Shown here: positions 25,828 through 34,416 of the stretch, one piece after another
How the letters are laid out: every line of letters starts with the position of its first letter
How positions within the stretch are numbered: position 1 is the stretch's first letter
Assembly: GCA_905233945.1 (NCBI GenBank)
Contig: CAJOFY010000017.1
Span: 1 to 64,000, forward strand
Reading direction: 5' to 3'
From: an uncultured bacterium
GTDB lineage: Bacteria; UBP6; UBA1177
Length of the DNA stretch: 64,000 bases
Notes under the pieces: generated by a model
The model's input: the letters and a program-made list of their open reading frames with translations, nothing else
What the model was told of the DNA's origin: nothing
The model's database searches: none
Program-made: the position numbers and the translations under genes

Positions 25828-26398
25828 CAAGATTCCAGTCATTGATTCAGAGGCCGTAATCTTCAAAACTGCCGACATTATCGGCGACGCAGTCATCGGG
25901 AAAGGAAGCAGCGTCTGGTTCGGTGCGGTTGTCAGAAGCGATGTCAACACCATTAAAATCGGCGAGGATACGAATATCCAGGACAATGCGACAATCCACG
26001 TCACGACTGCACTCTACCCCACCACAATCGGAAAAGGCGTGACTGTCGGGCACAACGCGGTAATCCACGGCTCGACCATCGGCGACAACGTCCTCATCGG
26101 AATGGGTGCGGTCGTTCTTGACGGATGCAAGATCGGGAAAAATTCGATAATTGCGGCAAATTCAGTGCTTTTAGGCGGCACCGAAATCCCCGAGGGGGTT
26201 CTTGTAGCCGGAAATCCTGCAAAAATAAAACGCGAAGTTACAGATGAGGAAATCGAAGGCTTGAAAAAATCAGCCGAGAATTATGCAAGATACGCGCGCA
26301 ACTATTTGACTTATTCAAAAGATTCAATATATTCTTCGTCCGATATGAAACGGATCATCGAAAGTTTAACATCTGATAAATCAGGGGGATTAAAATGA
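25808..26398 (+). CDS. Gamma-carbonic anhydrase family protein
   Basis: 196 residues forming a left-handed beta-helix of hexapeptide repeats (IGDAVIGKGSSVWFGAVVRSD and so on) with a C-terminal helix. The zinc ligands of the gamma class are present as His in NATIHV and in GHNAVIHG. The protein is either a trimeric carbonic anhydrase or a close non-enzymatic relative (YrdA/PaaY-type). The start at 25808 has AAGGAG upstream and lies inside the end of the previous gene; a longer frame begins at an earlier ATG-less position. It overlaps the 5'-nucleotidase start by ATGA. Confidence 0.9.
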   Translation: MITNYLDKIPVIDSEAVIFKTADIIGDAVIGKGSSVWFGAVVRSDVNTIKIGEDTNIQDNATIHVTTALYPTTIGKGVTVGHNAVIHGSTIGDNVLIGMGAVVLDGCKIGKNSIIAANSVLLGGTEIPEGVLVAGNPAKIKREVTDEEIEGLKKSAENYARYARNYLTYSKDSIYSSSDMKRIIESLTSDKSGGLK

Positions 26399-27942
26399 GA
26401 AAATTTCTCGTTGCTGTTTTTTGCATTCTTTCAGTTCTGACGGTTTTCGGAGAAGACAACAAAGACCGTCTTCTTACAGTCATTTTTACTAATGATTCCC
26501 ACGGTATGGCCTGGAAATTCGACGAGCCGCACAATCCGGGTATCGGCGGTCTCGCTGCCCAGAAGACACTTGTCGACGAAATCAGGGCCGAAGTCCAGGG
26601 CAAGGGCGGAAACGTTCTCGTTCTCAGTGCGGGCGACATCACTCTCGGAGATCCGAGAAGCAATATCTGTGAAAACATCCCGATGGTTGAAGGCATGAAC
26701 CTTGTCGGCTACGATGCAATGGCTATCGGAAACCACGAATTCGACTTCGGTTTCGAAGCTTTCAAAAAAATGCAGGAAACGGCTAAATTCCCGTTCCTCA
26801 GCGCAAATATGTACAAAGAAGGCGGAACAGAATCAATCGGTCAGAACTCTATTGAAAAGAAATTCGATGACGACCTCAAAGTAGCAGTGCTTGGTCTTAC
26901 GACACGTGAAACCGAAAGTATTTCAAGCCAGGGCATCAAAGGAAACCTCACAATGAGCGATCCTGTTTTAACCGCTAAGACACTGGTTCCGATTCTTAGA
27001 AAGAAAAACGATATCGTTATCGTTCTCAGCCACCTCGGCTTTTACGACAGCGACAAAAGTTTCGACGGCTACGAAGGCGACAACTACCTTGCAAAGGCTG
27101 TTCCGGGCATTGACCTCATAATCGGCGGCCACACGCAGAGACAGCTTGAAAGCGCAGTACAGATCGGTGATACCAGAATTGTACAGACTGAAGGTTTGGG
27201 CAAATGGGTCGGAAGAGTCGACATCTATATCAAAGGCAAAAAAATAAATAAGATCGAATACAAACTGATCCCGATCAACCTCAAGGACAAAAACGGAAAG
27301 TTAATCGGAAAGGAAATCAAGGAAAATAAAGCAATGCTTGACATGCTCAACCGTCAGAAATGCGATTTCCCGACCAAGCAGATCGGCACAATCGACAGAG
27401 ACCTTGACGGCAGCGATGATATCGCAAGAAAGAAAGAAGTCGAGCTCGGCGACATCATCACCGACATTATGCGTGAAAAAACAAAAGCTGATATCGCTCT
27501 CCTGAACGGCGGAAGCATCAGACAGTCCCTCAAGAAAGGCGCTGTAACGGAAAAAGACATCTACAGCATTTTCCCGTTCCAGGATACAGTTTACACAGCA
27601 AAACTTACCGGCGCGCAGATTCAGGACATTCTTGATTTCTTCGCTCAGAAAGGCATCGGTGCTGGCGGATTCCTTCAGGTTTCCGGTGTCGAAATGATTT
27701 TATACAAAGGTGGTGCGGAAGAAGTCAAAATCGGCGGCAAAAAACTTGATCCGAAAGCGACTTATACTGTTGCGCTTAATTCCTTTATCGCAAACGGCGG
27801 AGACGGATACGCGATGCTCAAAGAGATCAAATCAAAGAAGGACACCGCTTATCTTCTTTCGTCGATTCTTGTAGATTACATGAAGGCAAAAGGAACTTTC
27901 GCAAAAACGAATGTCGGCCGCATAAAAATTATTAACAAGTAA
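26395..27942 (+). CDS. 5'-nucleotidase / UshA-type metallophosphohydrolase
   Basis: 515 residues. A signal peptide (MRKFLVAVFCILSVLTVFG) directs it to the periplasm. The N-terminal metallophosphatase domain has FTNDSHGM, LSAGDITLGD, GNHEFDFG, VVLSHLG-type and GGHTQ metal-binding motifs. The C-terminal 5'-nucleotidase domain has NGGSIRQSL, FPFQD and SFIANGGDGY. It hydrolyses extracellular nucleotides to nucleosides and phosphate. The downstream adenosine-kinase-like gene would rephosphorylate the nucleoside, a plausible purine-salvage pair. Coupled by ATGA to the carbonic-anhydrase-like gene. Confidence 0.93.
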   Translation: MRKFLVAVFCILSVLTVFGEDNKDRLLTVIFTNDSHGMAWKFDEPHNPGIGGLAAQKTLVDEIRAEVQGKGGNVLVLSAGDITLGDPRSNICENIPMVEGMNLVGYDAMAIGNHEFDFGFEAFKKMQETAKFPFLSANMYKEGGTESIGQNSIEKKFDDDLKVAVLGLTTRETESISSQGIKGNLTMSDPVLTAKTLVPILRKKNDIVIVLSHLGFYDSDKSFDGYEGDNYLAKAVPGIDLIIGGHTQRQLESAVQIGDTRIVQTEGLGKWVGRVDIYIKGKKINKIEYKLIPINLKDKNGKLIGKEIKENKAMLDMLNRQKCDFPTKQIGTIDRDLDGSDDIARKKEVELGDIITDIMREKTKADIALLNGGSIRQSLKKGAVTEKDIYSIFPFQDTVYTAKLTGAQIQDILDFFAQKGIGAGGFLQVSGVEMILYKGGAEEVKIGGKKLDPKATYTVALNSFIANGGDGYAMLKEIKSKKDTAYLLSSILVDYMKAKGTFAKTNVGRIKIINK

Positions 27943-27971
27943 TTCTTTCACCAGTTTCAAAGGTATCAGTC

Positions 27972-28946
27972 ATGAAAAAAATCCTCGGCATGGGAAATGC
28001 CCTTCTTGATATTCTTGTGGCTTTGCCAGGTGATTCGGTTCTTGCGGAACTTGGTCTCGCGAAAGGCAGCATGCAGCTTGTAGACCTTGCTTTCAGCGAA
28101 AGAGTTCTGAAAACGGTCGAAAACCTCGATTTTTCGCTTGTGAGCGGCGGCAGCGCGTCAAACACGATCCACGGGTTGGCAAAACTCGGAGTCGAAACCG
28201 CTTTTATCGGCAAAGTGAGCGAAGACGAATTCGGCAGCATTTTCAAAAAAGATATGCTGAACTCCGGCATTACGCCTCTTCTTTTCAAGGACGAGCCGCA
28301 GACAGGCAGGGCTATAGCGCTGATTTCGCCGGATTCGGAGCGTACTTTCGCGACATATCTCGGTTCGGCGGTAAAACTTGCCGCGGATGAGCTGACAGCT
28401 GATCTATTCAAAGGTTACGACATTTTTCACGTCGAAGGTTACCTTGTCCAGGATCACAATCTGATTGAAAGATCGCTTGTTCTGGCAAAAGAAGCGGGAC
28501 TTACGACTTCACTCGACCTTGCAAGTTTCAATGTCGTCGTCGAAAATCTGGGATTTCTGCAGTCGATAGTCGAAAGATATGTCGATATCGTTTTTGCAAA
28601 CGAGGAGGAGGCCCGCTCCTTCACCGGTCTTCCGGCTGAGGAAAGCGCTCTGAAAATAGCGGAAATGTGCAGAATCGCCGTTGTAAAAACCGGGCCGAAA
28701 GGTTCGCTTGTAGCTTCAGACGGCAGACTGCTGGAAATTCCGCCTGTTGATGCGAAACGTGTTGACACAACCGGCGCCGGAGACCTTTACGCATCGGGTT
28801 TCCTCTACGGCTTCGCAAACGGGCTTCCGCTTGAAAAAAGCGCGATGGCAGGAACAATTCTTGCAGCGTGCGTCATAGAAAAAATCGGGGCCAAAATCCC
28901 CGGCGAATGCTGGCCTGATCTAATTGAAAGAATAAAAGCATTATGA
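27972..28946 (+). CDS. PfkB-family sugar/nucleoside kinase, adenosine-kinase-like
   Basis: 324 residues. Ribokinase fold with GNALLDILV at the N-terminus, GSASNTIHGLAKLG, and the C-terminal PfkB signature DTTGAGDLYASGF with catalytic Asp. The opening MGNALLDIL and GSMQLVD pattern match bacterial adenosine-kinase-like members better than ribokinase. Cytoplasmic phosphorylation of a nucleoside (adenosine or similar) fits the preceding 5'-nucleotidase. Coupled to the next gene by ATGA. Confidence 0.88.
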   Translation: MKKILGMGNALLDILVALPGDSVLAELGLAKGSMQLVDLAFSERVLKTVENLDFSLVSGGSASNTIHGLAKLGVETAFIGKVSEDEFGSIFKKDMLNSGITPLLFKDEPQTGRAIALISPDSERTFATYLGSAVKLAADELTADLFKGYDIFHVEGYLVQDHNLIERSLVLAKEAGLTTSLDLASFNVVVENLGFLQSIVERYVDIVFANEEEARSFTGLPAEESALKIAEMCRIAVVKTGPKGSLVASDGRLLEIPPVDAKRVDTTGAGDLYASGFLYGFANGLPLEKSAMAGTILAACVIEKIGAKIPGECWPDLIERIKAL

Positions 28947-29308
28947 GTACAAGCGTGATTTTTCTTATTCTGGCAATAGTTTTCAACGCCGGAGCAAACA
29001 TTCTGATGAAAGCCGGAGTGATGACTGATCCAGTGAAACTGAGCGACGGAATAATCCCATTTGTGCTTAGCTACATCACGAATCTCAAGCTCATGTCCGG
29101 CATTGCCTGTTTCGGAATCGCACTCGTTTTCTACACAAAGGCTTTGGAAAAATTCAATCTTTCAATAGCTTACCCGATGATGACTTCATGCGGGCTCATA
29201 ATCGTGACACTCTGGTCGCTTTTTGTATTTCACGAAAAACTCAGCGCCGTTCAGTTCGGCGGTCTTTTTATGATAATAGGGGGAATATGGCTTATAAATA
29301 TTCATTGA
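28943..29308 (+). CDS. EamA/SMR-like four-helix membrane protein
   Basis: 121 residues with four hydrophobic helices and motifs of the small multidrug resistance / half-EamA group (NAGANILMKAG, FNLSIAYPMMTSCGLIIVTL, IGGIWLIN). Similar single-unit proteins flip lipid-linked sugars (ArnE/F type) or export cations. Next to a polysaccharide export gene, a lipid-sugar role is possible but unproven. Its last 22 bases overlap the start of that gene. Confidence 0.8.
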   Translation: MSTSVIFLILAIVFNAGANILMKAGVMTDPVKLSDGIIPFVLSYITNLKLMSGIACFGIALVFYTKALEKFNLSIAYPMMTSCGLIIVTLWSLFVFHEKLSAVQFGGLFMIIGGIWLINIH

Positions 29309-30306
29309 TTTTAATGGTGCTTCTTTCCGTAAGTTCCTGTGCTTACTCAGGATTCACAAAATTCGCAGATGTGCCTGAAGAGGATTTCAAAGTCGAGGAG
29401 ATGACTTTCGACGAGGAATTCAAGGAATTTGCCGAAGAAACGATGAATTACACTGTCGGAATCGGCGACGAAATCAAAATCACTATTTACGGAAACCCGC
29501 AGGACAGTACGCAGGCAACCGCTCTGGGAGAGATTTTCGGCTATGCTGTCGATGAAAACGGCGAAATCAACATTCCGCTTCTGAAACAGGTGAAAATCGC
29601 CGGCCTCACAAGAAAGGAGATTGTCAAAAAGCTCGAGGAAGGCTACTCGAAATTCATAAAAGACCCGCACATAATGTTCGATATCGTAAAATACGAGAGC
29701 AAATTCTATTATGTTGTGGGAAACGTGAAAAACGCCGGCAAAAACCCGATAAAAGTCAACACGAATATGCTCGAGGCTGTAACCGGAATGGTTCCGACAT
29801 CGACTTCGGAAAGAGGCGCGGTGGAGTTTGTCTATCTCAAGCGCGGAGAAACTGTTCTTCCGATAAGCGTAAGCGAAATCGCAACCGGAGCACGTGATTT
29901 TTCAAAGTATTACCTTCACGACGGCGACACGTTCTACGTTCCCGCTCCGTCATCAAACAGAGTCTATATTCTTGGTGAAGTCAAAAATCCTGGTGCTTTT
30001 GAAATGAACTCCGGCAGCTACACAATGATCGACCTTGTTGCAGATGCCGGCGGCCTTATCCAGCCCAACGCCGCTGACGGAAGAATCTATATGGTGCGTC
30101 AGACCGGAGGAAAACACCTGCTGGTTCAGTTTCATTTTGATGATATTATGACCGGAAAAGCCGGCCAGGTGCGTCTTATGCCGGGAGACAGAGTTTATGT
30201 CGCCACGATGGCTTTAGTCAGCTACAACCGCATAATCCAGCAGATTGCTCCGACATTCTCGCTCCTTTACACAGGAACACTTCTTTTCAACAGTTGGACG
30301 AAGTAA
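29287..30306 (+). CDS. Wza-type polysaccharide export lipoprotein
   Basis: 339 residues. Lipobox SVSSC with Cys at residue 18. The polysaccharide-export domain (YTVGIGDEIKITIYGN, GEINIPLLKQVKIAGLT) is followed by SLBB domains (FYVPAPSSNRVYILGEVKNPGAF) and ends in a hydrophobic helix (FSLLYTGTLLFN). Members form the outer-membrane secretin-like channel for capsule or exopolysaccharide. The ATG at 29287 is inside the preceding gene; longer starts would lose the signal peptide. No Wzc, Wzy or glycosyltransferase cluster follows, so this is an orphan Wza unless the GT-C pair or the WecA-type gene at 47396 feeds it. Confidence 0.92.
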   Translation: MAYKYSLILMVLLSVSSCAYSGFTKFADVPEEDFKVEEMTFDEEFKEFAEETMNYTVGIGDEIKITIYGNPQDSTQATALGEIFGYAVDENGEINIPLLKQVKIAGLTRKEIVKKLEEGYSKFIKDPHIMFDIVKYESKFYYVVGNVKNAGKNPIKVNTNMLEAVTGMVPTSTSERGAVEFVYLKRGETVLPISVSEIATGARDFSKYYLHDGDTFYVPAPSSNRVYILGEVKNPGAFEMNSGSYTMIDLVADAGGLIQPNAADGRIYMVRQTGGKHLLVQFHFDDIMTGKAGQVRLMPGDRVYVATMALVSYNRIIQQIAPTFSLLYTGTLLFNSWTK

Positions 30307-30371
30307 ACTCTAAACCGAAAGTTGTTTTTCTCTGACAATTTTTTGAGTTAAAAAAAAGATAGATTCCTGAA

Positions 30372-31394
30372 TTATAGAAAAAATTCAGTCATAAAACGCT
30401 CGATTTCTATATTTGTCTCGGCAGTTCCGGTTTCAGCCGCACCTTTCATGCCGAACTCTATCGCGGAAATACGCCGCAATGCCTGAAGAACAACCGAATT
30501 TTTATATTTTGCGGCTATTGACGAGGCGTTCCCGCGCATATAAAAAACCTTCATGGAAGCCAGATACGACGATATTTCGCCGCCCCTGCCCTCGTGAACC
30601 ATTATCTTTATCTGCATAATCGCTTTGAAATGCTTAAAAAACATCGAAATCATCACCGGATTGACCTTCTGCTCCGCTTCGACAACCAAAGTCTCCCGGT
30701 AAAGTGCTATCGCAGCTGCTTTTTTCCCGGAAACAAGCATATCCATTATTCTGAAGATTATCTGCTCGCTGAGATCGTTGAGAACAAGACTCATCCTGTC
30801 GTAAGTCATCTCCTTAATCCCTTTTGCCTCAGCGTAAAGTTTCAGCTTTTCAATCTCGTTGTGAATAAAAAACATATCCTGATTCGCGCCGTTCTGGAAA
30901 AAAACAGTCAAATTTTCATCAGGAGTAAAGGGTTTGAACTCATTTTTTATAAAATTTTTGAGTTCAGGCGCTGTAGGAAGCTGCACAGGAAAATAGATTT
31001 TCGTCATTTTCTGCAATGTTTTGAAGAACTTGAGCCGTTTATCAACTTCACAGAGCATCACAATCAGGAAGTTGGCCATTTCGCATGAATCGATGTAGCT
31101 TTCCAAAAGCCGCTGCTCCGTATCTGCAAGTTTTTCCGGAATTTCCAGAACGACAAGTCTGCATCTTGCAAAAAGAGTTATCTCTCTCGCCGTGCCTATT
31201 GCCTCAGAAACAGCGTTTTTGTTTTCTCCGGCATCGAAAAAACAGACCTCGACACCGTTTCCAGCATCTGCCTGAGAAGCGATTTCGGATTTCATACTCT
31301 TCAAAACATAACGCTCAGGACAGTGTATAAAAAAAATCCCGCCGCTTTTGTCAAAATCTATGAAATCTTTTATAGAAGGGGGATAGTTTTTCAT
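30372..31394 (-). CDS. holA: DNA polymerase III subunit delta
   Basis: 340 residues, the clamp-loader wrench subunit. The N-terminal region reads FFIHCPERYVLKSM, the middle lacks a functional Walker A as expected for delta, with ITLFARCRLVVLEIPEKL and NFLIVMLCEVDKR; the C-terminal collar has FFKHFKAIMQIK and a final FMTEFFL. Length is normal. It begins two bases after the DUF1232 gene and ends a minus-strand run that includes tsaC and purE. HolA sequences are weakly conserved, so the call rests on overall layout. Confidence 0.9.
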   Translation of the reverse strand: MKNYPPSIKDFIDFDKSGGIFFIHCPERYVLKSMKSEIASQADAGNGVEVCFFDAGENKNAVSEAIGTAREITLFARCRLVVLEIPEKLADTEQRLLESYIDSCEMANFLIVMLCEVDKRLKFFKTLQKMTKIYFPVQLPTAPELKNFIKNEFKPFTPDENLTVFFQNGANQDMFFIHNEIEKLKLYAEAKGIKEMTYDRMSLVLNDLSEQIIFRIMDMLVSGKKAAAIALYRETLVVEAEQKVNPVMISMFFKHFKAIMQIKIMVHEGRGGEISSYLASMKVFYMRGNASSIAAKYKNSVVLQALRRISAIEFGMKGAAETGTAETNIEIERFMTEFFL

Positions 31395-31396
31395 GG

Positions 31397-31822
31397 CTAA
31401 AGCAAAATATTCAAAACACTCTGGATGTCTTTTTCGTCAACTTCGCCGAACCAGTCGGTCAGTTTGTTTCTCGCCTGCATGATCGTATCGTTGTCAACAT
31501 AGGCCAGGACGCTTTTGAGCGTGCCCAGAAGTGCTCCAAGATCATCGGCGTAACCTATAACGGGAATCCAGTCCGGAATAAGATCTACAGGACAGATAAG
31601 GTATCCGAGAGCAGCAACAACAAGTGCTTTGTATATCAAAGGCACTTTTTCGCTCTGCATTGCATAGAAAAGAAGAAGCGCCGTAAAGACAACCCTTGTT
31701 CCGGCAATCTTTCCATAATTCCTGATTTTATCGAAAAATGAATCCTCGCTGAAATATTCGGAGTACTTTTCCTTGTTGTCGATAACTTCCTGTGCTGCTT
31801 CTTTTTCCTTGCCTTCGTACAT
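31397..31822 (-). CDS. DUF1232 (YkvA-like) membrane protein
   Basis: 141 residues with two hydrophobic segments. The diagnostic DUF1232 stretch LICPVDLIPDWIPVIGYADDLGAL is intact, followed by a C-terminal helix with DWFGEVDE. The family is a widespread small inner-membrane protein with unknown function. GGAGG lies upstream of the ATG. A 65-base space separates it from the upstream methyltransferase gene. Confidence 0.85.
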   Translation of the reverse strand: MYEGKEKEAAQEVIDNKEKYSEYFSEDSFFDKIRNYGKIAGTRVVFTALLLFYAMQSEKVPLIYKALVVAALGYLICPVDLIPDWIPVIGYADDLGALLGTLKSVLAYVDNDTIMQARNKLTDWFGEVDEKDIQSVLNILL

Positions 31823-31887
31823 AAAAACCTCCGTCTAAGTTACGGCTCTTTTTTTAATGCAATATTCCGGAAAGTCAACGGGATTTT

Positions 31888-32652
31888 TTAATTATTTTGG
31901 CGATTTTCATACATGATTTCCATTCCGGTTCCGGAATATCCGCCGTTTGAATCACGGAGCTCGAAAATTTCGGCATCGGAAAGAGGAAAAAGGGCGGTTT
32001 CGCTGCCAAAAACAAATGAAGCCGCGAATGTCGCCGGTTTTGTGAAGCTGTTTTCGCGGAAAAATGCAATGTTTTTAAGGGTAAAACCGTGCTCGGCAGC
32101 TGAAAAAAGGGCAAACTGAAGGCGGGATGCCGGAAAAACGACCAGAAATTTTCCCCCTTTTCTCAAAATATTTTTCGATGCGGCAAAAAAATCGGCGAGG
32201 CTTCCCGCGACTTCGTGCTTGGCAAGAGCTTTTTCGGAATCAGAATTTATGTGTCCGCTTTCGTTAGCGAAATAAGGCGGATTAACAAAAATAATATCGT
32301 ATTTTTTCCTTTTTTCAGCGGCGAAAGAGATAAAATCGGCAAAAACCGGGACAATTTCACCGTTCAGGCCGTTATGCCAGATATTTTTTTCAAGAATCCT
32401 GAACATTGTTTCCTGAATTTCGACGCACTCGATTTTCGGCAGAAATCCGCGCCGTTTCAGAACAATCGAGACAATCCCGCTCCCCGCACCTATTTCAAGC
32501 GCAGAGTTTTCAGAGCCCGAATTCTGGCAGATTCTATTTACGAACCATGAAAGAATCATCGAATCTGAATTGAAACGGTAACCGTTCTTCGATTGGTACA
32601 ACTCCGTGGATTTATTATAGATTTTATTGAGAGTAAGTTCTGTTTCAGGCAT
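31888..32652 (-). CDS. tRNA1(Val) adenine-N6-methyltransferase-like protein
   Basis: 254 residues, Rossmann-fold methyltransferase. SAM motif I is LEIGAGSGIVSIVL and the catalytic motif is DIIFVNPPYF (NPPY of N6-adenine methyltransferases). The N-terminal YQSKNGYRFNSDSMIL fits the TrmN6/YfiC group that modifies A37 of tRNA-Val. It may also act on RNA more broadly. Separated by three bases from tsaC, so two tRNA-modification genes are paired. Confidence 0.87.
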   Translation of the reverse strand: MPETELTLNKIYNKSTELYQSKNGYRFNSDSMILSWFVNRICQNSGSENSALEIGAGSGIVSIVLKRRGFLPKIECVEIQETMFRILEKNIWHNGLNGEIVPVFADFISFAAEKRKKYDIIFVNPPYFANESGHINSDSEKALAKHEVAGSLADFFAASKNILRKGGKFLVVFPASRLQFALFSAAEHGFTLKNIAFFRENSFTKPATFAASFVFGSETALFPLSDAEIFELRDSNGGYSGTGMEIMYENRQNN

Positions 32653-32655
32653 AAA

Positions 32656-33288
32656 TCAAAGAATTTTTCTCAAAATGTCATCTTTCTTTATCGCCCCTTC
32701 GCGAAGAATCTCGAAATTGTGGTGCTCGACTCTGACAATTGTCGAAGGAATGTTCGTCGGACTAGCGTGATGCTCGATCGAAATCGAATCGTCGCAGATA
32801 AGGACACCGTCTATCATTCCGTCGAAATAAGAAAAAACATCGGTATAGTTCGTCGCCGGTTTCTGTCCCGTCAGATTCGCGCTCGTACTGACTATCGGAT
32901 GCCCTACGAGGTCGATAAGTTTATTTACAAAAGAATACGGCGAACATCTTATTCCGACAAATCCGGTTCCGCCGGTTATGAAATCGGGAAGCTCTTTTCT
33001 GCACTCGTGAATGATCGTGAGCGGTCCCGGCCAGAAAAATTTTGCAAGTCTCTGGGCAACAGGAAGAAAACCGTCGATCAGTTCGGCAAGCATCTCATCT
33101 TTCTTGTTGTTTGAAATGAGAACCGAGAGCGGTTTATTGGGCGCTGTTCCTTTGATCTGTTTGATTCTCATTACCGGTTCTTCCTCAAAAATTATTGAGC
33201 CGAGACCGTAAACTGTTTCTGTCGGATATGCGATTACCTGGCCGTTTCTGACCTTCCACGCAGCTTCTTCGATAGAAAGGATCTCCAT
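32656..33288 (-). CDS. tsaC: L-threonylcarbamoyladenylate synthase
   Basis: 210 residues, Sua5/YciO/YrdC family. Visible are KR-type N-terminal binding region YPTETVYGLG, IKGTAPNKPLSVLI, WPGPLTII, GIRCSPYSFVNKLI and SANLTGQKPATN. The enzyme makes the threonylcarbamoyl-AMP donor for t6A37 on ANN-decoding tRNAs. It is close to the short TsaC form without the Sua5 C-terminal domain. It lies one base from purE and three from the tRNA methyltransferase, within one operon. Confidence 0.94.
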   Translation of the reverse strand: MEILSIEEAAWKVRNGQVIAYPTETVYGLGSIIFEEEPVMRIKQIKGTAPNKPLSVLISNNKKDEMLAELIDGFLPVAQRLAKFFWPGPLTIIHECRKELPDFITGGTGFVGIRCSPYSFVNKLIDLVGHPIVSTSANLTGQKPATNYTDVFSYFDGMIDGVLICDDSISIEHHASPTNIPSTIVRVEHHNFEILREGAIKKDDILRKIL

Positions 33289-33289
33289 A

Positions 33290-33778
33290 CTACACCTCTT
33301 TAGCTAATTCATTGATTTTATTATCTTTTATTTCAACTTCTTCCTTCATTTTCTGCTTGTATGCCGTAAGTTTTGCAGCAAGTACGGCATCGTTAAGAGC
33401 AAGAATCTGGACTGCAAAAAGTCCCGCGTTCTTTGCCCCGTCTATCGCCATTGTCGCAACCGGAACACCTGAAGGCATCTGGACTGTGGCATAAAGCGCA
33501 TCAAGACCGTGAAGCGCTCCGGAATCCAAAGGAACAGCGATAACGGGTTTTGTTGTGTGAGCCGCAACCACTCCTGCAAGATGTGCCGCCGCACCGGCAC
33601 CGGCTATAAAGCACGCGCCGTCAAAATTCTCGACCAGAGCGACCGTTTTTTCAGGCGTTCTGTGCGCCGAACTTACATGAACCTCGAAGTCAACGCCGAA
33701 TTCCTTGAGAACCGTGACAGCTTTCTGCATGACTTTCCAGTCGGAATCGCTTCCCATGATAATCATTACTTTGTTCAT
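33290..33778 (-). CDS. purE: N5-carboxyaminoimidazole ribonucleotide mutase
   Basis: 162 residues, class I PurE. Motifs MGSDSDW (substrate phosphate site), SAHRTPEK (catalytic His), and GAGAAAHLAGVVAA are intact. It converts N5-CAIR to CAIR in purine synthesis. PurK is not adjacent. The ATG overlaps the stop of the upstream exported-protein gene by ATGA. Confidence 0.97.
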   Translation of the reverse strand: MNKVMIIMGSDSDWKVMQKAVTVLKEFGVDFEVHVSSAHRTPEKTVALVENFDGACFIAGAGAAAHLAGVVAAHTTKPVIAVPLDSGALHGLDALYATVQMPSGVPVATMAIDGAKNAGLFAVQILALNDAVLAAKLTAYKQKMKEEVEIKDNKINELAKEV

Positions 33779-34245
33779 TTTTTTACTCCGTCACTTTTGT
33801 TTTTATTCTGAATTTTATAGTGAGCGTCTGTCAGTTTATCTATGTTTTTCTTTGAAATTTCAAGGCATTTCTCAACTTCGCCACGGTTGTTTCTTTCTTT
33901 CGACAATGAATATTTTTTTATATTTTCCGAGCACTTCAGAAGCTGGTCGAAAGCCGAAACAATTTCTTTGGTCAAAGCGTCGGGATTTGCATTTTTTGCA
34001 AGAATTATCGATTTTCCGTTCTTGATTGTCGCATCGGTCTCGTCAAGAATCGCCTCAATGTATTCGCTACCGGCAGCATTTGCAGCAGCGAGGCTCATCG
34101 TCAGGGCCTGAAGCCTGTATGCGAGCGAAATCTCACCGATTGCCGCCGCCTGATATTTCAAGGTCAGAAGCGTTTGTTCGGCGCTTTCCGGAAAAAGGGT
34201 GAAAAAAGAAAAGAGAATTATAAAAACAAGGGAAACGCGCTTCAT
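33775..34245 (-). CDS. Exported helical protein of unknown function
   Basis: 156 residues. A signal peptide (MKRVSLVFIILFSFFTLFPESA) is followed by a mostly helical mature part with one pair of Cys and a Lys/Asn-rich tail. I do not recognise a family. It is the first gene of the purE-tsaC-holA run, with a good promoter upstream; translation is coupled to purE. Its place at the head of a housekeeping operon is odd. Confidence 0.65.
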   Translation of the reverse strand: MKRVSLVFIILFSFFTLFPESAEQTLLTLKYQAAAIGEISLAYRLQALTMSLAAANAAGSEYIEAILDETDATIKNGKSIILAKNANPDALTKEIVSAFDQLLKCSENIKKYSLSKERNNRGEVEKCLEISKKNIDKLTDAHYKIQNKNKSDGVKK

Positions 34246-34271
34246 AAAAACTCCCCGAAAAAAAGCGCATT

Positions 34272-34299
34272 ATTATACTTTTTTTAATGAAAAAGTCAA
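34272..34299 (-). promoter_or_regulatory. Promoter of the purE-tsaC-holA operon
   Basis: Minus strand: -35 TTGACT (34299-34294), 16-bp spacer, -10 TATAAT (34277-34272), 27 bases before the first ATG. The dispersed 8-bp-array element starts nine bases upstream of the -35. Confidence 0.7.
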
Positions 34300-34307
34300 A
34301 ATTTGGT

Positions 34308-34416
34308 GTCGATTTTATCGATTGGATTCGACGCGCCGAAGATCAGGATCGTTATACCGTGATACCGTTATAACGTTATTACGACGGCGCGAATCGTTCT
34401 GAACGATAATAACGAT
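34308..34416. repeat. Dispersed 8-bp-array element 2
   Basis: Four 8-bp units, GTTATACC, GTGATACC, GTTATAAC and GTTATTAC (34351-34382), sit between inverted GC-rich arms: GATTCGACGCGCC on the left and GGCGCGAATC on the right, with GTCGAT at the left edge. Same architecture as the elements near 4837 and 40028. Confidence 0.75.
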
